Positions 1 through 11,400 of a stretch of 64,000 bases of DNA are shown piece by piece. The stretch's first letter is position 1, and each line of letters opens with the position of its first letter. This DNA comes from Klebsormidium nitens (lineage: Eukaryota; Streptophyta; Klebsormidiophyceae; Klebsormidiales; Klebsormidiaceae), in the NCBI GenBank assembly GCA_000708835.1, contig DF236966.1:336243-400242 (forward strand), given 5' to 3'. Both the position numbers and the translations under genes were made by a program. The notes under the pieces are model-generated. The model ran no database searches. It was not told the origin of the DNA and saw nothing but the letters and a program-made list of their open reading frames with translations.

Positions 1-121
1 CAAAACCAATATGTAGAAGGCTGGTTACAAGGGAAAGCGCAATCTATCACGGAATGGCACGTTGATCTCGGTTTCTCCTATTGGCCGGCGATCAAAGCGC
101 TGTGTTTCTTTTGGCATGCAG

Positions 122-1211
122 ACCTTGATCGACGGGAACGGGAAGCTGGACACGTCCAAAGTCAACAACTTGCAGTACCCGGTTGCGGTATACCACAAAG
201 TGGCCCATGAGTAAGTTGCAAACAGATCCCGACCTGACGTATTTGAAAAGGTGGTGTGCAACTTTCGCTGTCATCTTCCTTCTAGCGAGAGCAAATGGTC
301 AGAAAGAGGTGCACGAGATCGGTCAGATCTTGCCTCTCTTTGTTAGAGAGGGTTAACCGCCCGCGCCTTTGCCGTAACGCTTCGACTGAGCATTCCTTCC
401 GCATGTACTCGCTGTATGGTGCTTCGGTTTGCAGATAGATGTTCCCCGTTGGCAGTCTGCTGTTGCGCAGTTACTCTGCAATAGTGGGAGAAGACATAGT
501 TGAAACACCTCAAAGGAAGTACATGACGTCCACTCATGGTTTCCGTCTTTCCAGGTCGGCATGATTTTCTAAAGCTCGGATTGTTCCTCTGCTGACAAAG
601 GACAGTCCCTGGTTTGGATGAACTTCTCTCCAAGCATTTTGCATTCTGGTAAACCTTGCTTGCCGACCGGTACTGCTTGGCAGGTCCCCTCTAGATGTTT
701 TCTGAAGAACCTGTGTTCAAATCTTCCTGCTTGGTTGAAATCCCTCGTTGGTCCAAGTTTTCGAAGGGCTTGACATTCTTATTTGTCCTTTTTATCCTGC
801 CTGACTGCATTATTTTGCCGCAGGTTGAAGACCTTTGGTGCATCATACAAGCGAGAGAAGGCGTCAAAGGGGCCAAGGGACGCTTTCTCCGACGACACAC
901 TTGGTCGGGAACTAGAAACTACCATGAACGCGTTGCTCAGTGTCATGCCGGCGTGTTGGCAAAGGACGGCCTGGATTCAATGGCTGGCCAGCCTCCAAAC
1001 CCCTGAGTACGCTGCTGAGGCGAGCGCAACGGTACAGAGACTTGCCGAGCAAGTAACTCCGGAGGCGCGGGACATGGCGGACGTGCTTTACCTGGTTCAC
1101 TGCGCGGTAGCACACCGATCACGGCTTTTGGTAGAGGTTCTGGATTCTTTTCCAGCAACCTTGGAGATCCACCGGGGCATCTTGTCGTCGTTGTCAAAAA
1201 AACCAGATTGA
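122..1211 (+). CDS. 3' end of an unrecognised multi-exon gene (partial)
   Basis: Three exons join without breaking frame: 122-210 (after a TTTTGGCATGCAG acceptor, ending at a GTAAGT donor), 471-554 and 824-1211, which ends in TGA. They give about 187 C-terminal residues. The gene begins left of the window. The first visible exon contains KVNNLQYPVAVYHKVAH and the second QRKYMTSTHGFRLSR. The last exon encodes an alpha-helical, Ala/Leu-rich tail with WLASLQTPEYAAEASATV, ending SLSKKPD. I do not recognise the family, and no catalytic motif is visible. The phase agreement across two introns and the good donors are the evidence that it is real. An alternative acceptor at 435 for the middle exon reads into a stop in this phase, so 471 was chosen. 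An AATAAA at 1230-1235 followed by TGTAA lies about 20 bp past the stop. Confidence 0.5.
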
Positions 1212-2437
1212 TTTCGACACTGGCCTTTGAATAAATAATTGTAACCAAATGTCTTTTCCCCATTTTTGTTTTACAGAAGACAGCAATTGAATGATCAGTC
1301 AGTCGGACTGTATTCAAGACCTTGATACAGTGTATGAACGACAGCCAGATCGCATTCCTGCCTAAGCCGTGGCGGCCGCTTTGGTGCAACGTGTACCAAT
1401 TGCACGAAGATTGTCATTAGTCAGGACATGCCGAGAGAGACTTGAAGCTTGAGGCAAAGTAGATGTTCCAGTTGCTGCATGCAAGCAGTGGCCGGACTGG
1501 GTCCATGGTCAAGTTAGTCCGGATGAGATTTAACGGTCGATCGTTTGTGGCCAGGCCCTGGAGCCCGGAGCCAGATTCCACTTTGATGCGGACGGTCATA
1601 CCGTATCTGCTCGCATGAAGGCCGGGTTGCTCATAGTACATAATGAACGCGTGCGTGTGTCTCCCATGTCAGTGGCAGGTGTCACGCGGTGGTCGCTTGC
1701 CAGACACTCGCTTATAAGCGGACAGCGGCAGAGGACGTACGGCCTGTATAGCGGCCCATGTGCCATTATGGCATGGCGCCATGTGAATCAGTGAATCATA
1801 CTAAGTGACTTTTGAAGATCAAGGTAGGGACATATATCGCATAATAGTGATTTGGACTCAGTCACGCGCGTGCATCAGGATGACGAGCGTCCCCACATTG
1901 ACAACTGACATCATGCAGCATCGCCTGGAGTTTGCGGGAGAGTTTGAGGCATTCACTGAGGATCGGCATGCGGCCCGGTGGCAGACCGACCCGCATTGTA
2001 CGTAGCGATCAACGTATTGTGTACGTCCGACCGCGCCTCGTATGCAGGGCAAGGCCAAGTTGGTTATGATTGTTCAAGCCATGCATGCAGGCGGAAACGG
2101 CCGGCTCTCTTCTCGCAGAAGGTGCGGCAACATGAATGTCGGATGAGATCGTACTGATATGGCGGTCGCGCTGGCATAGACCCCATTTTATGGCCCCAGA
2201 ATGTCCAGGGTGTTGACTCGGACTGATCAATATGTTAGAGCTGTGCCAAGGTCTGGCCTGCCGCCTAACGAGTGTCACTCCGTTGCCAAGATCTATCGAC
2301 TGGTGAACATTATCTAGCCCAGGCCCTTAATAGACGGGTCCGTGACGGGCGCAACGGTCGACTTGACACAACAATCTTCGAGTAGTTTGACGGTCCGCTT
2401 TGAATCGCGTGGAACAAGAGAAGGCTGCAAACCTTCA
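1212..2437. other. Intergenic, convergent gene ends
   Basis: This is the space between two tail-to-tail genes. The first 30 bases hold the probable polyadenylation signal of the left gene (AATAAA, then TGTAA). The rest contains only short, unconvincing open frames. No RNA gene or mobile element is visible. Confidence 0.5.
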
Positions 2438-5400
2438 CTATATCATGTCGTGACCAAACCCTCCCTTGCTGACGCTGCTTTGCAGCAAGTCCCGTACTCC
2501 CTCGATGATCTCGAGCCCTTCCGTCCGGATGTCCAGACGGGGATTGACTAACTGCATCAGAACACAACGGTTGCAAACGTTCAACTTTTACGGCTTAGTT
2601 GACTCGCTTTCGTTACCTCAACAAAATGAAAGACCCAGATTCAAACATTCTCACGCGAAAGAAGCATTCGAGAATCGATCGTGACAGATAGATCTGTAGT
2701 AGATTCCAGGGACGCCTAAACTTGCAGGGCTCGGGAATTCAGTGCTTAGAAACTGAAATCTGGGCATGCAGATTTCTCATGCTCTACCTTTGCTTGTAGC
2801 AACGCTTGCAGCTCGTTCCGCAGGCCCTTGATCAGTGTCGCCGTGAGGCGGTCGCTTGTGAACATGACGTAGCCATCGAACATCCTGTCAAGAGGAGCAG
2901 GCGTGTGAGAATGACGTCACCAGGCGTCATTGTGACGTGTGCTGGCTTACGCTCGAAGGACCTGATTGAGCGAGACCGCGAAGCATAATCCTGTCCCGAC
3001 GAATCTGGCCGCGGGCAAAGGCAACAGGATGCAGTAACGAGAGGTGCGATACTTGACAAATCGAGAGCCGCGCAATAAGAGGAATCAGAAACAAGCCCCG
3101 CACTATGATTGATAAAAGAGGAGGAAAAACCGCCCACTCGACTCGCACACCGTGTGAACAGCGGAACGTCAAGTCATGAGGAGAGCGAACGGAAGAACAT
3201 CGAAAACTGAAGGCTTTTTGAAAGCAGAAAAAAGGAGAAATATCGGCACTTAGGGCGTTGTTCGGCTCACTTGAGCAGCCCTGAGCCCTCTTCGCTGTCA
3301 ATGTGACCGCCGAAGACGACAAGCGACAGGTCGCACACGGGAGTGGAGTCCCGCACATAGATCTTGGCCGTCTTGATCTGGATAGAGAGACATGATGTCG
3401 TTCAGGGACAGCTCGGGCATTTCGCCCTAGCCCAACCATTTTTTTTGCCGCACGGGCAAAATCGAAATCTATTTTCGGATTATCTAACGAAATCTGCGAC
3501 CTCACATGCACGTGTGTAACATGTGTCGTGCGGCTCGTCTTCTGATAGCACTTTGAAAGCGACGTCAGAAAGCACCGCGCTCGAGCATCCGCGTACTGAG
3601 TAACTGAGTCCGAGATCAAATCTCGGGTGTGCCGTCCGGAATGTTCCGACACAGGGCGCACCAGTCTTAAGGTACCTTACGAGTGAGAACGAGGAGACCG
3701 ACCAGCTTCTCCTCGGCCAGGAGGGCTTCTCTTTCTAAAGGTGCCTTATGCTGCAATCTAACCCTGGGTGCAACTGGTTCGCCAAGCGAGGCGACACACC
3801 ACAAGAAACAGGGTACACACGAAGTAGCAACCTCTGGTTTGGACATACCCCGGCACTTCCTGTACATCAGCTTCTCTTCTGTCCTGACATGTTAAGATGC
3901 CAGGAGCCGCTTTTCAGAGAATCCAAGTTTGAAATTCGGAGCATGCGGCGCACCTTGTTGGAGAAGACCATCCAGGGCATCTTGTACTCGTTGCGCCTGT
4001 GGTTGACGGACATCGGGTGGATGTCCACGTCAGCAGCGTCCATGTCCTTAAATGTGTACGTCACGCGCCCATACGCCTTGTCGCGCTGCGCAGAAAGAAC
4101 CACCAGGGCTTTGCTCTCGCATTGTAGCTCGATTCAGAAGCTCGAATGAACGTTGAACAGTCAGAAAGGGCTCCTTCTCGAGCAAAACGCAGTGAAGCTG
4201 TCAGGAAGGGTGTCTTGTCAATACCGCATCTCAAGAAAACTATAGCCAATGTCCTGGAACGTGCTTTGCACTTGCAGCTAAACGTCAGGCGCCCGTACGC
4301 CTTTCGTTCCTTTGCGGCCAATCCAGCTCGCGCGCAAAGAGTATCAGCAGCCGGCCAACGTCTTCGTTACAGCCACACAAGAGAGAGGAGCAGACAAATA
4401 CGGCCGAAGATTTTCTGTCTGCGTGCCCTATGTCCGTAAGGGATCGACGTTAGCTCCGAACTAGGAAGATGGACCGTAAGGAGCCGCAGAACGCCAACAA
4501 TATAGATACGACGCTCAGTAAGACGGTCTCACGCTCCGGCAGAGCGGCTCATTTAGCATAAAAAGTGAGCGACCGCTGGAGCAACAAGGTTTGAGTCGCA
4601 AGGAAGATCACGGGCAGAACAAAAACCAAAGCCGAAAACCAAAGGGAATGCACATGTTAAGAACGAAGTATACGGGCAACTTATGCAGCGACAAATCAAG
4701 TGACACTTGCGAGACAGGATTCAGTCTCTACCGTTCAGAGCGCTAACGAAGCTGTCAATACGGAGCTTTCGGACGTAGCCGTCATCGGACGTCATCGGAC
4801 GTAGCCGTCTTTCCTAAGAACATTAGACCAAGAAGAAAATTTTGCCAGAGAACGCAGCCCTCACGTTTACGGCGACAATCTGCGGGTAGAGGCCGGAGCA
4901 GAGCACGGCCCGGACAAGGTACGTGTCCGCAGCGTATTCGTTGTACGCTTCCCAGCCCGTCTGGCGGTCCACGAAGCCCATGTCCGTCAGAATGCGCGCG
5001 TACTGCCGCCGCAGGATGTCGATCTGCAGGGAAGGGGTTCTTAATAGGCCTGTCTTGACGGTCTTCCTCATTGATTTCTAAGCAGACGAGTCGATTGGGG
5101 CTTTCCGTAAATCCAACATGTCAATTGGTGACTTATCGTGTCCTGCCCTTATTAAACATAAAGACATCACGAAGATTCACTTTCCGCGTAATCAAGTGTT
5201 TCCTCCTCCTTTTTCCAAAGCCAGCTTCGATTGAACATCACTTGGCAACTGCTCTGTCCGGCCTGGGTTACCTTCTACATCGCCAATTACACACGAACCC
5301 GACAGCTTTTACTTCCGTCATCAAAACCGAGCAGAAAGAAAACGCGTTCCTCCCCACCTGGTTCATCGTCGCATTCGACAAGAAGTACTCCTTGCAAAAG

Positions 5401-8400
5401 TCGAGCTCCATCCCCCTCGCTCTTGCGCGCGTCCACCCCTCGAACGCACGCACGAGTGCCACGTGGTCCGACTCCGTGTTTCCCGCCAGCGCTAATTTCG
5501 CCTCGAGCGCCGCCCACTTGTGCGTCCCGGGCACGGAGAACGGGTCCTTGTGTGAAAGCCCCGCAGCAATGGTGAGAATAGGCCCCAGGCACTGGAATGT
5601 GGCGCCCATTAACAGCATCTTGCCCAGGCGGGGGTCAATGGGCAGCTCGGAGAGGTGCTTGCCTGCGGATGGGAAGAAAATTGAGTTCATATAATGGCAA
5701 CTTCCCAAAACAAGTAGACAATCTACTGTCTGGTCTTGTTGGCCGCCCTTGCTTTACTGCGAAATGGGGGTTTCGTGCCGGCCTCGCAAGCCCCTTTGGT
5801 CCTTTCTCTTGCGGTGGTGAGTGCACCGCTCAAAACGTAGAGGAGAAGTGCGCATGCTTGCTTCTTTGCAGTCAGTCCCAAAAAAGCTTCACTGTTTACT
5901 ATGTTGTTGCAAAAACCAGGGGGCCACTTGAAAGTCTCAACAGCTGAGCAAGGCATCCGCCAACAAGGCAAGCAAGACTGCTCAAATGCTCAAATGCGCG
6001 ATTTGTACGGTCCTGCAGCTCGTCTTCGTCACAAATCAAAGCGCATACCGAAGACGTTATGAAGTCAGGCAGTGATGCAGGACTGGGTGCGGTGACGAAG
6101 TCTTCCGAAGCAGTCAGTTGTCCAAGCCCCCTCGTCTCACTCGAGTGCTTGGGAACGAAAAATGTTGGTTCAGAAGTCCGGTAAGATGGAAACAGAAGTT
6201 TTCAGTTGGCCTCCACTCTTAGCGAATATCTGGACGGTCTCTGATGAGTGACACGAAGCGAAAAAGGTTTGGAGGGCTCACCGAGGGGGGTTAGGTTCTC
6301 TTCCCGGTCAACCGCCCCGATACTCTGCAGCATCTTGACCCCGATCGCGATGGTGCGCTTGTCGGGGGGCTCCATGGCGCGGGACAGAATGCTCTCGATG
6401 CTTGTTGGGCCCATGATGGGCTCCAGGCTTTTCACCTGCAACGAGAGTAATAATCTGCTGTCTGATGTTGTTGTGTGTTACTGTTCATCATTTAGGGGGC
6501 AGATAATATGAGCTTAAAGAAGGCTCCATGGGGCGCGATGGGATGCTCAAGCTGCTGTTTTGGGGCCGAGAATGGGCACCCAGAATCTTCGCCTGCACAG
6601 AGCCGCGTAGCGCTTGCCTGTCAGAGACTGTGCGTTACTGGTGCTTAAATTCTACAACAAGTTTGTCGACGTGGACTTGGCAGCAGAAAGAACATGTATG
6701 CCGCTCATCAGACGCCAGCCACTGCACCTGCGGCGCGACTAACTTTCGCCAGTATGCGACGGAGTTGGGTTACCACCGACATTTTGATAGATAAGACCGC
6801 TTCTGACCAGAGCTACTAGCGAAGTGTAGCGCTGCAGATGATGAGAAGATTGTCGACAGAAGAGAGCGTTACGGAGCTGGTCTTCAACGGAACGACTCAA
6901 TAGCGCTCTAAACAAGCTTACCCGGAAGCCAGATGACAGTTGCAACTAGGATGCAACTAGAAGTACGATGTGCGATGGGGCCTAACCTGTAGGCACAGCT
7001 CCTCGAGCGGCGTCCTGAGCATCTCGGGCGCCGCATAGTCCGCCATCTTCTTGTTGTACATCAACTGCGGATACAGGTGGTAGCAGATCCCCGGCTGCAC
7101 GCGCCCCGCACGGCCTCGCCGCTGCACGGAAAAGCACGCACGTCAGCAGCCTGTTCATATGACGTCAGCAATCCTTTGTTTCATGACGTCAGCAGCATTC
7201 AATCGGTGACGTCATCCCGTTGGGAACCCGATGTTTAGGACCCTTTCTTGATCTTCAACGGTTCCTGGGCGCTTGAAGTGTGACCTTAGAAAAAAGAAAC
7301 GATCCGCAATCCTCTGACAGTACATTCTACTGTAATGTCTGACAGTACATTTCACTGTAATGTCTAACGTAAAATTGGCAGGACGTCAACAATCCAAATC
7401 TAGTAGCTGGCATGCAATCGTCAGCCCGAGCCTTGAGGGATCGTTGCAAACTGATGCATGACACTCTTCGTCCTCACCTGCCTGGCGGACGCTTTCGAAA
7501 TCCAGGTGGTGTCAAGGCTGGACAGCTTGTTGAGCGGGTCGTAGCGGTGCTCCTTGGCCAGCCCGCAGTCAATGACGTGGACTACGTCATCGATGGTTAC
7601 GGACGTCTCTGCCAAGTTTGTCGCCAAGACGATCTTTCGAACGCCCGGCGGGGGCCGATCGAAGATGAGCTTCTGCACAAGGAGCGAAGCGAGAAAGTTG
7701 TTACGTCTGCCTTTTGCACTCTTCGCCTGCAAGCTCAGAGGGGTGCACGAGGCAGCTCGTGGTTCTACCCGAGCTACAATTGCTGCCCTGCTGGGATCAA
7801 AGAACACTCCACTTTTCTCGCGTAACCAGCACTCAGAAGTGGGATGTGCGAATCGTAGCGACGGGAATAGCGCATCCCATATTTATTGCTCGTCAACGCC
7901 CTCTTTTGAGAATCCTAGCACCCCCCCACGCACCTGGCTGGCCCCCGGCATCTGCCCGTGCAGCGCCATGATCTGCACCTTCCCCTGCGCCTCCAACCTC
8001 GACAACCTCGGGTTCTTCCTCAGCGCATCCATCAGATCCTGGATATCTTCCCACCCAGTCAGAAACACCAGGACCGCACCCTCGGGGGCCATGTCTTTGT
8101 ACGGGCGCATCGGGCCGAGGTGTCGGTCGCGCGCGGTCAGCACCCGGGGGGACTTCCCGGCCCCTTTCCCGCAGCAGATGTGACAGATGAGGGCTTCTAC
8201 CAGGGCGAGATCGGGGCCAAGGGTCTCGTCGTCGTTGAAGCGGGCGATGGACTGCTGGACGTGGCGGGGGTAGTCGGGGAACATCTCCTGAAGTAGAAAG
8301 GAGATGAGAGCTTTTGCTGAACAGAACGCTTGGGAAATTAGAAACCTCCGGCGATTGGTAAATGAGCGGGGGAACTGCTGGACGTGACGAGAGAGTTTTA

Positions 8401-11400
8401 CTGTTTTCTTCTCCACAGTTGCTTGCAGCTAGTCGGACGTTCAACCAGCTATGTCAACTCTGAAAGGGGACAGACGAGGACGAAAGGTTCGAGCCGCTGA
8501 AGTCCAACGTGATCATCACTGGGTTCTGAAAAAGATCAGAGTCAACGAAACCCGCTGCAAGTTGCCAACAAATACTGCTTCAGACGAACGAGGCTCTCGA
8601 ATACCAGCCTGCCATTCTGAATCGAGGGCGTCTGGCAGCGAAATATGGGCCAGCGACCAATGTTCGTCAAGAACGTCTGGTTTCAAGAGAAGTCCTTAAG
8701 TTTGTCAGAAACGCAGGAGCCCTTTCGGAGCCTCCTTACCGGCTTGAGTTCCAGCGGCTTGTGCGGGTTATAGAGTTGATAGCGCCAGTGGTTACGCTTG
8801 TCGTTCTCCCGTTTCACCAGAGTGTACCCCGTCAGTTGCAGCACGTCCTCCAAGTACAAACTCTCCACCGGGTGCGTGAAGCCCTGTCAAGCAGCAAACC
8901 TGAGGCGGGTCATCAACAGGTTAATGTGACCGCCTGGTTAAGAGATTCTCGATTGTTATTACTTGTCGTTTCCCCATTTGAGCCGAGTGTTCCTCATTAG
9001 TTGCAGTAAGTCCTCCAAGTACGAATCCTTACCGTGTGCGTGATGCCCTGGAAAGCAACAAAGCAAGGCGGGTTAGCGGCCGGTTTATGAAGCCGCGGAG
9101 CTGGAGAGACCAACTCGATGTTGTTGAGCGCTCGGAGGCGTCGAGGTTACGATTAAGCAACGTTTCAGGATGCGTGATTTCTTGTTGCCCGCAACCCGTA
9201 CGAGAAAAAAGCGTTGACAACAATATTACAACCGTAGCAAATATGCCTGTGTTCCTGATGCACGTACCGATTGTCTCAACCTTTCGCACAAACAAATCTA
9301 GAAACTTCATTCAAACTATGCCGCAAATCAACGATAGCGCCTCACTCGCAAAATCAACAAAGACGTTTCAAAGTGTAGCTAATGTTCCCTGTCCCTGACA
9401 ACACTGAGCTGCTTAGATGCGACCTGGCTCGTTAGCATTTTCCAGGAGCTACCTTCTGGTGAAAATCGTGCTAGGGACCGGAACAGTAAGCCGCGGCCCC
9501 GGTCAAGCAAGGACGTTCAGCGGCCGCTTAGGCGGACTGCGGCCATGTCCGGTGCCCACGCTCAATATTTTTGTACCGTTATTGCAACGTTCAAGCCACA
9601 CAGCTGGACCGAAGCTGACGTCAGCACAACTGAGTGAAGTCAGAAGGGGTGCACATACCGGGATGTGCATGACGGGAGCATCGCCGAAGTAGTGGGAGAA
9701 GAGGCGGGCGTTCAGAGTGGCGCTCATCAGGACCTGCAAAGGGTACGGAAACTTTTGGTCTTACTTGCATTGTTATTGTGGTCTCTTTAAGAATAAGGTC
9801 TCCTCGATAGTCTCCTTAGGAATCTGAGAGAAACACGAGACCAGGCATTCAGAATGAAGATCTACATATTAACGGACGGCTTCAGTCGCTCCTCACGAGC
9901 AGCCGACCAAAACGCTGCCCTATGTGTGGCACAAAGGGAGGCTCGTTTAAACAAGGATTGCATAACTCTCGGTCGATGTTCATCACAATCGCACTCTGCG
10001 CTACACTCCTTGAAAGCAACCCTTCATCGTCGCAGATCGCAAGAACGACTCCTAAATTGCAGCTACCAAGCGTAAGCTGGACTTATCTCCCGCTGCTAGC
10101 CAGTTCCTTGGTTTGCGAGGCTTGACCAGAAAAGGGCAATCAAGAGCCGCATGACTTGCCTCCTGCTAAACGAGATTATCTCTCGACCAGCCTTGATCAA
10201 AAAATGGCCCTCAAGAGCCGCAAATCCGGCGGCTTAGACAGAACAATTAGCACCACGATGAGCAAAAATACTGCGTCGCACCTGCGTTCTGGATCCGACT
10301 TGTCTCCGCAAACTGACTTGCTCCAACCAGAATTAGTAAACCTCAAGAGAAAGAGCACTCACGAGCCGTAAGTCCGGTCGCTTCGGCAGAATGTCCCGCA
10401 GCACGATGAGCAGAAAGTCCTCGTCGCGGCCGCGCTCGTGGATCTCGTCCACCATGATGTGGGTCACGTGGGTCAGCGCGGGGTCGCTGATCTGCAACAA
10501 GTCGGTGAGAAAGAGAGATCAGCACAGGAAAGAAGGATAGTGTTGTTATGCCAATTGAGGGCAAGAGATGCGGCAGAGGGACTGGAATCTTTGGGACCAA
10601 GATCCTTTCCCTAAATTTAAGTCAGATGGTCGGAAACCATCTGAATAGGAGAACCGAGAACGCTTCCACCATTTTGCCAACAGTTTCGAAATGTGACTCA
10701 ACATTTTAAATGTTTATGCAGTGGTACCGTGCCCAAAATCCGAACGCCTCCGTATTTAGACGGCCGTTGTAGAATAACATACATGCGGAAGGAAACCGCC
10801 GCTAATCGGCGGGTCAAGAGCCGAACTTTCACACAATCGGTACCGACTTTTGAAGCTCGCACGATCCACATACTCGCAACCCGACCTTGCTGGAGTAAGA
10901 CCATAGTCAAAGTTTCCTCACCATCATCCGTAGGAGCACTCCGGTTGTGCAGTACAGCAGCCGCGTGTACGCACTCCGCCGCTGGTCCAGCCGTACCGCG
11001 TAACCCACCGTGTCTCCTACCTGAGCGGAGGAAACCAAGTACCTTTCATGAGCACTTTTGCACGATGCATTTTTTGAGAAACGACCGTGTGACCCACCGT
11101 TTCTCTACCTGCTCATGGGAACCACGTACCGTACTACGAGCAATTTACAAGTTGCAAGTTTTTGAAGTGACACAATCCACTTCGACCTTTGAATTCTCAT
11201 CATCAGTAAGCTTTTTCAGATGACCTCGATAGAGTTCTTTTCGGAAAGAGGCGGAACATTCACGTTCTGTAGATTTCGAGCGAGGGCCCGTTCATATCAC
11301 AAAAGTCCCGTGTTCTACTGCAAGCTGTGAATCAATCGCATCCTACCCTAATACGGTGCTCGGATCGATCACGCGGCGCGAGCTGAAGTTGTCTTTGAGC

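Noticed and set aside
3667-3867. Minus-strand frame with [17 protein letters not shown] as a helicase exon
   Set aside because: Exons 16 and 17 join in phase and match the family without it, and it lacks a suitable acceptor/donor pair.
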